Part shown: one piece after another, positions 1 to 6,210 of the stretch | How positions within the stretch are numbered: position 1 is the stretch's first letter | Layout: each line of letters starts with the position of its first letter | The notes under the pieces: model-generated | What the model saw: only the letters and a program-made list of their open reading frames with translations | The model's database searches: none | What the model was told of the DNA's origin: nothing | Made by a program: the position numbers and the translations under genes | NCBI GenBank assembly: GCA_021159845.1 | Contig: JAGHDS010000415.1 | Span: 1-7,180 of the forward strand | DNA: 7,180 nucleotides | DNA from: Anaerolineae bacterium | GTDB lineage: Bacteria; Chloroflexota; Anaerolineae; DUEN01 | Direction: 5' to 3'

Positions 1-1250
1 CATATGTTAACTTGAAAGCGCTCCAGAAGGAGAAGGAGAAGGCGCTGGAGACCCAGCGGTATGACGATGCGATCGACCTGCGCTATCGCGAGGTGGAGCT
101 ACAACAAAAGCTAGAGGAGCTGCGCCGAGGGTGGAAATCGCTGGCGAACCGGCCGAGGGTCACCGCCGACGACATCGCCGAGGTGGTCTCGATGTGGACC
201 GGCATCCCTGTGCACCGCATGGCTGGCGAGGAGTCCGAGCGACTGCTGGAGATGGAAAAGGCGCTGCATGAGCGGGTCGTCGGTCAGGACGAGGCAATCG
301 AGGCGATTTCCAAAGCCGTGCGGCGGGCTCGCGCCGGGCTGAAAGACCCGAAACGCCCGATCGGGACCTTTATCTTCCTGGGACCGACCGGCGTCGGAAA
401 GACGCTACTCGCTCAGACGCTGGCCGAGTTCCTCTTCGGCTCTGAAGACGCGCTCATCAAGCTGGACATGAGCGAGTTCATGGAGCGCCACAATGTGAGC
501 CGGCTGGTAGGCGCTCCCCCTGGATACATAGGATACGAGGAAGGCGGCCAGTTGACCGAGGCCGTGCGGCGTCGCCCGTACTGCGTGATCCTCTTCGATG
601 AGATCGAGAAGGCCCATCCTGAAGTGTTCAACATGCTGCTGCAGATCATGGAGGATGGACACCTGACCGATGCCAAAGGCCGACGCGTGGATTTCCGCAA
701 TGCCATCATCATCATGACGTCCAATGTAGGTGCCAAGCTGATTAATCGGACCGGGCCTATGGGCTTCTCAGTGGCCCGTGATGAGGCACGGACACAAGAA
801 GAAGAGTATAAGGAGATCCGCGAACGGGTGATGGAAGCCTTGAGGAAAACATTCCGCCCGGAATTCCTCAACCGGCTGGACGGCGTGATGGTATTCCGGC
901 CACTTACCCGGGAGCAGATCAAGGACATCGTTGATCTGGAGCTGAAGCGGGTCCGGTTGCAGTTGGTGGAACACGATATTGAGCTGGAAGTCACAGAAGA
1001 GGCCAAGGGCAAGCTGGCTGATGAGGGATATGATCGCGACTTCGGGGCTCGTCCACTGCGCCGGGTGATCCAGAGCGAGATCGAGGATGCCCTCTCAGAA
1101 GGTCTGCTGGCCGGCCGATTTAAACCCGGCGATAAGGTCATCGCGGACTTGAACGCTGAGGAGAAATTGGAACTGCGCGTGGCCGAGTCACATCGGACAA
1201 GGCCGGATACGGATGACGGCGAATCGGAGCTTCTGGCCCTATTCGAGTGA
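1..1250 (+). CDS. clpC: ATP-dependent Clp protease ATP-binding subunit ClpC, C-terminal part (5' truncated by window edge)
   Basis: This is the C-terminal half of a Hsp100/Clp AAA+ unfoldase that threads proteins into ClpP in the cytoplasm. The frame is open to the left edge, so the TTG at 12 is not a real start; residues below are counted from it. Residues 4-37 form a UVR-like helical hairpin, as in ClpC, rather than the long ClpB middle domain. TGIPV follows at 63-67. The second AAA+ module has Walker A GPTGVGKT (124-131), pore loop GYIGYEEGG (171-179), Walker B VILFDEIEKAHP (192-203), sensor 1 TSN (236-238), arginine finger in FRPEFLNRLD (R288) and sensor 2 GARPLRR (R347). MGF at 250-252 sits where ClpC, ClpA and ClpX carry the ClpP-docking tripeptide, which argues for ClpC over ClpB. 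ClpC proteins are usually about 810-850 residues, so some 400 residues lie outside the window. It ends with a short acidic tail and a TGA, and a terminator candidate follows. Confidence 0.93.
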   Translation, partial: YVNLKALQKEKEKALETQRYDDAIDLRYREVELQQKLEELRRGWKSLANRPRVTADDIAEVVSMWTGIPVHRMAGEESERLLEMEKALHERVVGQDEAIEAISKAVRRARAGLKDPKRPIGTFIFLGPTGVGKTLLAQTLAEFLFGSEDALIKLDMSEFMERHNVSRLVGAPPGYIGYEEGGQLTEAVRRRPYCVILFDEIEKAHPEVFNMLLQIMEDGHLTDAKGRRVDFRNAIIIMTSNVGAKLINRTGPMGFSVARDEARTQEEEYKEIRERVMEALRKTFRPEFLNRLDGVMVFRPLTREQIKDIVDLELKRVRLQLVEHDIELEVTEEAKGKLADEGYDRDFGARPLRRVIQSEIEDALSEGLLAGRFKPGDKVIADLNAEEKLELRVAESHRTRPDTDDGESELLALFE

Positions 1251-1283
1251 GGCTAATCGTTCATTCCTGAAGGCGCACGAGCC

Positions 1284-1320
1284 GAGGGGTGGGACTTAGA
1301 TCCTACCCCTCATTTACTTT
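1284..1320 (+). terminator. Intrinsic terminator candidate after clpC
   Basis: An 11-bp stem pairs 1284-1294 (GAGGGGTGGGA) with 1301-1311 (TCCTACCCCTC), with one G-T pair and a six-base loop (CTTAGA). The T-rich stretch ATTTACTTT follows at once. It lies 34 bases after the clpC stop, and the next gene on this strand starts about 300 bases later. The T tract is interrupted, so efficiency is uncertain, but stem strength and position fit a Rho-independent terminator. Confidence 0.7.
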
Positions 1321-1464
1321 ATCTGGGCACCTTCCCCCGGTACACTTCAGCCTCTGGATAGAGCACGACATAACCGAATCAAGAGCCCTACAACGGACAC
1401 CGGGGAGAAGCTCATGCACCCGCACCCCGCCACCAGTGAAATACACCTGCGCTATTCCAAATAT

Positions 1465-1494
1465 TTCCTTAGAAGTGAGCGTGGGATGTATAAT
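1465..1494 (+). promoter_or_regulatory. Candidate sigma-70-type promoter for the GNAT-MFS-YvlD unit
   Basis: A perfect TATAAT hexamer is at 1489-1494, directly preceded by TG. Eighteen bases upstream is TTCCTT (1465-1470), a poor -35 box that matches the TTGACA consensus only in its first two bases. If used, transcription would start near 1501 and give a leader of about 118 bases before the ATG at 1619. The call rests mainly on the -10 box and on the lack of any other good candidate between the clpC terminator and the operon. Confidence 0.35.
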
Positions 1495-1571
1495 GGAGCT
1501 ACGTGGCTGGGAAGAGGAGATCAAGGAAGCATTGCGGCAACAGGATAAGTCGCCGTGATGCCCACAATGGG

Positions 1572-1593
1572 GCCCGGATAGAGATCACCGGGC
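1572..1593 (+). other. Small hairpin in the leader of the GNAT gene
   Basis: GCCCGG at 1572-1577 pairs perfectly with CCGGGC at 1588-1593 around a ten-base loop (ATAGAGATCA). A G-T pair at 1571/1594 can extend it. No T tract follows, so it is unlikely to be a terminator. It ends 14 bases before the GAGAGAG Shine-Dalgarno-like stretch (1608-1614) and could affect translation start or mRNA stability. A six-base stem can arise by chance. Confidence 0.3.
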
Positions 1594-1618
1594 TGCCCAA
1601 TTCTCATGAGAGAGTGCA

Positions 1619-2644
1619 ATGTCTGCCACAGTGCTAGATCACGCGCGTTCTTTTCGCGGGCTCCGCCCACTGGACCCTTGTCGGGATATCATCCAGGTAG
1701 CGGATCTCATTGAGGATGCCTTCGCGGGTGAGTTGGATGCTAAAGGGAAGGCAGCTCTGCGCGAGTTGCGCCTTGTGGGGCGGTTGGGCAGCCTGGCTGG
1801 ATGGCTTGGACGTTCCTGGGGAGGCTGGCTTCCCTTTTTCAGCGGATACGTCTGGATCGAAGAAGGACGTGTGGTGGGAAATGTCACCGTGCAGCAGTCC
1901 GATCTGGACGCGCGTCGATGGCAGATCGCGAATGTAGCTGTGGCACCCGCTTATCGCGGCCGGGGGATTGGCCGCGCGCTGATGGAGGCCGCTTTAGAGC
2001 ACATCCAGCAGCGGGGCGGCGAATGGGCTGTGTTACAGGTGCGCGCTGATAACGCGATCGCACGCGGACTCTATGAACGGCTGGGGTTTGAGGTCATCAC
2101 AGGCTCCTGTGAGATGCGGCGACCGCAACCGCCGCAGCGGAAGGGAGCTCTCCCGACCCTACCATCGTTACGACCGCTATCCGCTAAGGCCTGGCAAGAG
2201 GTGTACAGCCTGGAGGTGCTTTCTTTGTCGAGCCTGGCGCGATGGTGGCACCCCCCTCGCTCGCATCGGTTCCAGGTCACAGCAGGACAGCGTCTGGGCG
2301 AATGGCTCAATCGCCTGGCGAGAAGGGAACGCGTGTGGCGGTTGGGAATACGCGAGGATGGGCGGCTGATGGCCGCGGTCCTGGTGAGAAGGGCTGGCTG
2401 GCACCCCCCACATCGATTGGGGATATGGGTGCATCCAACCTATCAGGGTCAACAGGAACATGCCCTCGTGGCCCACGCGCTCAGTTTACTCGCTGGCTCG
2501 CCCGCATGGGAAATTGTGACTCATGTCAACGTAGAACAAGAACATCTTATGGAGGCATTGAAGGCGGCCGGCTTCGAGCCTTGTCGCACATTGATCACTA
2601 TGCGTCGTCAGATGAGGTACCAACGGGTGGTTTATGAGCGCTAG
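1619..2644 (+). CDS. Tandem GNAT-domain acetyltransferase (second domain degenerate)
   Basis: This is a 341-residue cytoplasmic protein of the Gcn5-related N-acetyltransferase fold, which moves acetyl from acetyl-CoA to an amine; the substrate cannot be read from sequence. The N-terminal domain (about 15-168) is canonical: strand IANVAVAP (103-110), the acetyl-CoA pyrophosphate loop YRGRGIG (112-118) and the motif LYERLGFE (151-158). A proline-rich linker (about 168-180) leads to a second GNAT-like half (about 183-341). There the corresponding strand and loop are LGIWVHPTYQGQQE (267-280), lacking the glycine pattern of the canonical loop, and the closing element is LKAAGFEPCR (314-323). The second half may therefore be structural or substrate-binding. 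The ATG at 1619 follows a weak GAGAGAG Shine-Dalgarno. The stop overlaps the next gene by 11 bases, indicating co-translation with an MFS exporter. Protein N-acetyltransferase (RimI-like) and small-molecule acetyltransferase roles are both open. Confidence 0.85.
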   Translation: MSATVLDHARSFRGLRPLDPCRDIIQVADLIEDAFAGELDAKGKAALRELRLVGRLGSLAGWLGRSWGGWLPFFSGYVWIEEGRVVGNVTVQQSDLDARRWQIANVAVAPAYRGRGIGRALMEAALEHIQQRGGEWAVLQVRADNAIARGLYERLGFEVITGSCEMRRPQPPQRKGALPTLPSLRPLSAKAWQEVYSLEVLSLSSLARWWHPPRSHRFQVTAGQRLGEWLNRLARRERVWRLGIREDGRLMAAVLVRRAGWHPPHRLGIWVHPTYQGQQEHALVAHALSLLAGSPAWEIVTHVNVEQEHLMEALKAAGFEPCRTLITMRRQMRYQRVVYER

Positions 2645-3926
2645 GCCGGGGAACTTTGCGACGGTCTTACGTCATCGTCATTTCCGAAACCTGTGGTTAG
2701 GGCAGGTTATCGCGCAGATAGGGAACTACTTCTATTTCCTTGCCCTGCTCATCAGCGTGAACCGGCTTACCGGCTCAACGCTGGCTATGAGCATCATGAC
2801 GATCTCATTCTCCTTGCCACAGCTCCTCTTCGGCATGTTCGCTGGCGTTTACGTGGATCGTTGGGATCGCCGGCGAATCATGCTTTTTAGCGATATATCG
2901 CGCGGCGGCTTGGTTCTACTATGCCTGCTGGTGCATGGTCCGGATCAAGTATGGATTTATTACCTGGTCGGCTTCGTGCACGGCACGCTGGGGAGTTTCT
3001 TTAACCCAGCACGCGATGCTACGATCCCCAATTTGGTGGATCCGGGCGAGCTTCTGGCCGCCAACACGCTGGCCCAAACTACGCAGACTGCCGCCATGCT
3101 GCTCGGGCCTGCCGCCGCAGGCTTCCTCATCGACGCATATGGTGTCGATATCGCCTTCATCGTCAATTCGATCACGTTCCTCATATCTGCTCTGACAATC
3201 GCCACTATCCCCAGCCAGCGCGCCCGGCCGGCCGAGCAAGCGGAGCAGAGGGGAGGATGGGCGGACGTTTGGAAGGATATGCGTGAGGGGTTGAGCGTGG
3301 CCGTCCACAATCGTACCGTGTTAGGGATGGCGGCTATGCTCACCGTGCTTATGTTGGGGCTTGGCGCCGTCAATGTACTGTGGGTTCCCTACATGGATCG
3401 TTACTTTGGGATCGGCCCGAGGGGGCTAGGGATCATGGACTCGGTCCAGGGCGTCGGCATGTTGATCGGCAGTCTAATCGTGGGGAACCTGGCCGGACGC
3501 CTGCGTAAGGGATGGTTGATGGCTGGGAGCATCGCCGTGATCGGTGTGGGGATCTCAGCCGTGGGGATATCTCCCACCTTTTCGCTGATCCTGGTTGCCA
3601 TCTTCATCGTCGGATTCTTCATTCCCCCGGCCCAGGCAGCGGGTACAACGTTAATCCAGATGAGTGTGGCTAACGTCCAGCTCGGGCGTGTCAACGCAGC
3701 CATTGGCACCGTAGTCACCGTGGCCAACCTGATCTCTATGGGAGGGGCCGGCGTGGCGGGGGATGCAATTGGTATTCGGGAAGTCTTTCTGTTTTGCGGG
3801 GCAATGTCGGTGCTAGCCGCGCTGGTGGGCGCTTCCATCATTGAGGAACCTCACGATAGCCAGGCAGCAGATGTGCTGCCATCAGCGCGGGGGATAGATC
3901 CACCGCTCGAGCCACGAGTGCACTGA
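2634..3926 (+). CDS. MFS transporter, EntS/MFS_3-like exporter
   Basis: This is a 430-residue inner-membrane protein of the major facilitator superfamily, predicted to export a small molecule by proton antiport. The N-terminus FRNLWLGQ (17-24) leading into TM1, the loop 2-3 motif A as GVYVDRWDRRR (71-81), and FFNPARDATIPNLV (122-135) after TM4 are characteristic of the EntS-like MFS_3 group (enterobactin and macrolide-type exporters). About twelve hydrophobic segments can be traced, with a basic and polar central loop near 195-220 (SQRARPAEQAEQR) separating the two six-helix halves. The soluble tail after about 405 is acidic and proline-containing. Length is normal for the family. The ATG lies inside the end of the GNAT gene (the ATGAGCGCTAG overlap), with GGGTGG at 2625-2630 as ribosome site, so translation is probably coupled. 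The substrate is unknown; pairing with an acetyltransferase hints at modification plus export. Confidence 0.88.
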   Translation: MSARPGNFATVLRHRHFRNLWLGQVIAQIGNYFYFLALLISVNRLTGSTLAMSIMTISFSLPQLLFGMFAGVYVDRWDRRRIMLFSDISRGGLVLLCLLVHGPDQVWIYYLVGFVHGTLGSFFNPARDATIPNLVDPGELLAANTLAQTTQTAAMLLGPAAAGFLIDAYGVDIAFIVNSITFLISALTIATIPSQRARPAEQAEQRGGWADVWKDMREGLSVAVHNRTVLGMAAMLTVLMLGLGAVNVLWVPYMDRYFGIGPRGLGIMDSVQGVGMLIGSLIVGNLAGRLRKGWLMAGSIAVIGVGISAVGISPTFSLILVAIFIVGFFIPPAQAAGTTLIQMSVANVQLGRVNAAIGTVVTVANLISMGGAGVAGDAIGIREVFLFCGAMSVLAALVGASIIEEPHDSQAADVLPSARGIDPPLEPRVH

Positions 3927-3948
3927 CGTCTAGGATAGCCGTGATCTC

Positions 3949-3958
3949 AGGAGGTGAT
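3949..3958 (+). promoter_or_regulatory. Very strong Shine-Dalgarno for the YvlD-like gene
   Basis: AGGAGGTGAT is an uninterrupted ten-base match to the anti-Shine-Dalgarno end of 16S rRNA. Its AGGAGG core lies six bases before the ATG at 3961. It fixes the start codon and predicts much stronger translation than the weak sites upstream of the two preceding genes. Confidence 0.85.
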
Positions 3959-3960
3959 GT

Positions 3961-4329
3961 ATGAGCCAGTTGGTGATTCGACTTATAATCAACGCGATTG
4001 CTCTATGGGTGGCCGCTCGCGTGGTGCCGGGGATCCATGCCGACACGAGTGTGGAGACTCTCTCCGTCGTCGCTGTCATCTTTGGCGTCGTGAACGCGTT
4101 TATCCGCCCTGTGCTCAAGCTGTTGACCTGGCCTCTACGGATTATAACATTGGGGTTGTTCACGTTTGTCATCAACGCACTCATGCTCTGGTTGACATCG
4201 GCTATCGCCCAGAGGCTTGGATGCGAGTTCTCAGTGGATGGATTCATCGCCGCCCTGCTGGGCAGCCTGGTGATCAGCGCTGTCAGCGTTGTACTGAGCA
4301 TTTTCCTGCGCGAGAGGCATGGGCACTGA
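3961..4329 (+). CDS. YvlD-family four-helix membrane protein (phage_holin_4_2 / DUF360-type)
   Basis: This is a 122-residue integral membrane protein of the family built around PF04020, often labelled 'phage holin family protein' although most members are chromosomal and their role is unknown. Four hydrophobic helices can be traced at about 4-24, 33-53, 59-83 and 95-115. The family signature is clear: VVPGI at 21-25, NAFIRPVLKLLTWPL at 45-59 and ITLGLFTFVINA at 62-73. Length is normal for the family. It starts at an ATG with a near-perfect ribosome site, 34 bases after the MFS stop. No room for a clear promoter exists in that gap, so it is probably the third gene of the operon. In Bacillus, YvlD belongs to an envelope-stress operon, so an envelope role is possible but unproven here. 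No lysis partner is present, so a real holin function is unlikely. Confidence 0.87.
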   Translation: MSQLVIRLIINAIALWVAARVVPGIHADTSVETLSVVAVIFGVVNAFIRPVLKLLTWPLRIITLGLFTFVINALMLWLTSAIAQRLGCEFSVDGFIAALLGSLVISAVSVVLSIFLRERHGH

Positions 4330-4697
4330 GCAACCCACTCACACTTTTGGATATACGCAGCAGCCGGTAGAGGCAACGTACCATCGGCGCGGAGAGGGCA
4401 TATTCGCTTTATTTTGAAGGCAGACCGCTGCGGAGGTATTACCCGTTAAGTAGATATGATGGGGATGAGCATATTACCCTCTTCCCTACGACCCTGTTGG
4501 ATCGTATCTCGATGGATTTGGTGCTCACTGCCTCCCCTCCTGGCAATGATGTGTTGCCCCATTACAAAGCACGCGGGGGCTATCGCCGTAGTGGAGAGAG
4601 CCTTCACGTCGGCTTGACGTAATGGGAAAACAAGTGAAGCCTGGGTGTCCAGCAGCCTCACGGTACCCAAAGAAGCCACTGGACACCCAATGGGATC
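4330..4697. other. Convergent intergenic region
   Basis: These 368 bases lie between the end of the plus-strand operon and the end of the minus-strand isomerase-like gene. I find no supported gene. Several dyads are present: CCCATTAC (4558-4565) with GTAATGGG (4619-4626), ACGTC/GACGT around a five-base loop (4606-4620), and the 11-bp terminator-like inverted repeat at 4642-4689. A 77-codon minus-strand frame starting at a GTG inside that repeat has no recognisable family and no ribosome site, and was left out. Confidence 0.55.
4642..4689 (-). terminator. Candidate terminator of the isomerase-like gene
   Basis: TGGGTGTCCAG (4642-4652) and CTGGACACCCA (4679-4689) form a perfect 11-bp inverted repeat with a 26-base spacer. 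The repeat begins nine bases beyond the minus-strand stop codon. Reading the minus strand, the second arm is followed by GGCTTCACTTGTTTTCCC, which is T-containing but not a classical T tract. The loop is long for an intrinsic terminator, so it may instead be a 3'-end stabilising hairpin or a DNA-binding dyad. Confidence 0.5.
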
Positions 4698-6137
4698 CTA
4701 AACCCTATCCGCTTCCACAACATCAACCCCGGTCAAGGCAGCCAAGTCGATGAAGCGCTGCCTGTGGTCGCCATAAAACGCAACACGGTGATTACCAAAG
4801 GTCTTCCAATCCAGATTATCGAACAGCGCCTTGACATCCGTCTTAACGGCCAACTTCGTACGGCACAGGATATCATCCCACCCGGCGAACAACTCCTCGC
4901 CGGAGACCGTCTCGCCGGAGAAGATTACCATCTTCCTATCATGCACGCTGAATTTGACCACGGTAACTGTCTCACCCACGGGGAGGTTCACCTGCACACA
5001 GGCCCCCCCCTTGTTCTCCTCCCAGAGGGGCAGGTTTCGAATCACGTATGGGACGCGCCGATCATCCCCCCACGGGTTAAAGGGACACTCACAGTGGCCA
5101 ATGATCGCGATGTTGGTAAAGGTATCCATCAAATAGTCGCCGTTAAAGCCCGTGCTACCCGTGATGAAGAGGCCAAGCTGCTGGGTAATCAGGGAATCGA
5201 TTAACGTCTCGGACGTAGCTACAATCCCCTCCGTATAGAGCTGCGAGGCAGGCAGCCCTTGAGAAGGGATAGGACCATCTTTGTAGTACTGGAAGACGGT
5301 ATATCCTTCTGTGGTGATCGCCTGGCAGTCGTGAATCGCCATCAGTTCCTTCATAGCCAAGTAGAGCTTGGCCGACTTGACCACCTCGGCCTCGTTAGTC
5401 CCTCTCATGCCTGCCGCCTCGTCAATCCACATTCTGGCGACCTCTCTAGCCTCCTTCTCATTGGCTGCTTTCATCCTGTCCACCATTTCCCGTTGTGAGA
5501 CCACAACAAGACGTGTCTGAAATACATCCTCCAGGTTGCGAAGATAGACCTCCTCATACTGCTCTCGGTCGGGCTCCGTCTGAATAGCGTTGGGCTCATA
5601 CTCACCAAGGACGGGACGATCCGTCACCACTAAGACCCTTAGCCCTTTCATCTTCGCCAGAGCATCGATGAGCTTGATCTTCCCCGCGATGTCATCTAGT
5701 CGGGCAGCAAAGGTGGCCGCGTCGTTGTCCGGGATAATGGGGAGAATGGAGGTCACGATCTTGCCCTCTTTATAGGCCCGGAAAGAATGCATCCACTGTC
5801 CCCAAAGGGGATAGACGGCAACGATAGGGAGATCTATGGAGAGTAAAGCCTGTGATGACCGGCCAAAAGGCGCCAGGCCTTCCCCCATAGGATTCCCGAA
5901 GATGAGAATCCCGTCTAAATCACCCTTTTGCCCCTTGAGGTTCGCGAGGACAAAGCCCACTTCATCCCAACCAATCGGCTCAGTTCGCCCCACGAATTCC
6001 ACGCCATCGCACCGAGCCTTTAACTCGGCCATGATCCGCTCGTTTGTGAGCACTTCTCGATCGGGGTGGTACTTGGTAAATATCTGGCACTCCCCCATAA
6101 GCCCAGAGGACGTGAATATAGTATAAATTCGAGTCAT
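4698..6137 (-). CDS. L-fucose/L-arabinose isomerase superfamily protein (FucI/AraA-like)
   Basis: This is a 479-residue cytoplasmic protein of the FucI/AraA aldose-ketose isomerase superfamily, whose members use a divalent metal. The substrate cannot be assigned. An N-terminal alpha/beta domain (about 1-160) includes ILIFGNPMGEG (78-88) and WGQWMHSF (112-119). A second alpha/beta domain opens with LRVLVVTDRPVLGEYE (166-181). The catalytic part carries TTEGYTVF (275-282), SQGLPASQLYTEG (292-304) and GHCECPFNPWG (347-357). The C-terminal barrel ends with FGNHRVAFYGDHRQRF (447-462), like the C-terminal histidine region of the family. E277, E303, H348 and H450 are candidate metal or catalytic residues, not proven. 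An ATG 11 codons upstream (6170) lacks a ribosome site, whereas the ATG at 6137 has GGAGGG four bases before it, so 6137 is chosen. It is shorter than E. coli FucI (about 590 residues), and many such proteins from uncultured Chloroflexota lack tested activity. Confidence 0.78.
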   Translation of the reverse strand: MTRIYTIFTSSGLMGECQIFTKYHPDREVLTNERIMAELKARCDGVEFVGRTEPIGWDEVGFVLANLKGQKGDLDGILIFGNPMGEGLAPFGRSSQALLSIDLPIVAVYPLWGQWMHSFRAYKEGKIVTSILPIIPDNDAATFAARLDDIAGKIKLIDALAKMKGLRVLVVTDRPVLGEYEPNAIQTEPDREQYEEVYLRNLEDVFQTRLVVVSQREMVDRMKAANEKEAREVARMWIDEAAGMRGTNEAEVVKSAKLYLAMKELMAIHDCQAITTEGYTVFQYYKDGPIPSQGLPASQLYTEGIVATSETLIDSLITQQLGLFITGSTGFNGDYLMDTFTNIAIIGHCECPFNPWGDDRRVPYVIRNLPLWEENKGGACVQVNLPVGETVTVVKFSVHDRKMVIFSGETVSGEELFAGWDDILCRTKLAVKTDVKALFDNLDWKTFGNHRVAFYGDHRQRFIDLAALTGVDVVEADRV

Positions 6138-6141
6138 GTTT

Positions 6142-6147
6142 CCCTCC
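6142..6147 (-). promoter_or_regulatory. Shine-Dalgarno that decides the start of the isomerase-like gene
   Basis: On the minus strand GGAGGG is followed by AAAC and then the ATG at 6137-6135. The upstream in-frame ATG at 6170-6168 is preceded by CCCGTCCGT, with no purine-rich site. This favours the 479-residue form; the ribosome site would otherwise fall inside codons of the longer form. Confidence 0.8.
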
Positions 6148-6210
6148 ACAGACTTGACTCCCCGCCTCATACGGACGGGACAGCGTAATTACTCAGGCGC
6201 CCGAAAACCA

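Larger units (their letters stand above)
1251..1618. other. Intergenic region between clpC and the GNAT operon
   Basis: No convincing gene lies in these 368 bases. The region begins with the clpC terminator candidate. It then holds an imperfect inverted repeat (1331-1341 with 1399-1410), a palindrome AAATATTT (1459-1466), a TATAAT box (1489-1494), a possible 21-codon ORF (1493-1558) and a small hairpin (1572-1593) before the next start codon. The most economical reading is a promoter plus a leader of roughly 120 bases for the downstream three-gene unit. Confidence 0.55.
1619..4329 (+). other. Probable three-gene operon: GNAT, MFS exporter, YvlD-like protein
   Basis: The three genes share a strand, with an 11-base overlap at the first junction and a 34-base gap at the second. 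A candidate promoter lies upstream (1465-1494). No terminator-like hairpin is seen inside the unit. I also see no strong hairpin with a T tract in the 100 bases after 4329, so the 3' end of the transcript is undefined. Confidence 0.6.

Noticed and set aside
413..1141. Long open frame on the strand opposite clpC (242 codons)
   Set aside because: Its Ser/Arg-rich composition is typical of the antisense of a GC-rich coding gene, and it lies wholly under a clearly recognised AAA+ protein.
1289..1558. 89-codon plus-strand frame starting at a GTG
   Set aside because: It begins inside the clpC terminator stem, has no ribosome site, and its first 65 residues look like translated non-coding sequence. 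Only the last 21 codons were kept as a weak possibility.
2240..2412. Internal duplication in the GNAT gene (TGGCACCCCCC near 2247 and TGGCACCCCCC near 2399)
   Set aside because: The shared words are short and encode a WHPP motif in both places. Flanking bases do not match, so this looks like coincidence or local similarity, not a recent duplication.
3961..4329. Prophage holin and lysis cassette
   Set aside because: The 'phage holin' name belongs to the family label only. There is no endolysin, spanin or phage structural gene nearby, and the YvlD-type motif is common in chromosomal, non-phage proteins.
4558..4626. tRNA gene
   Set aside because: The closing stem has the right length, but no T-loop consensus, D-loop or anticodon stem can be fitted on either strand.
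4446..4679. 77-codon minus-strand frame downstream of the isomerase-like gene
   Set aside because: It starts at a GTG within the inverted repeat, has no Shine-Dalgarno and resembles no family I know. It is more likely untranslated 3' sequence.
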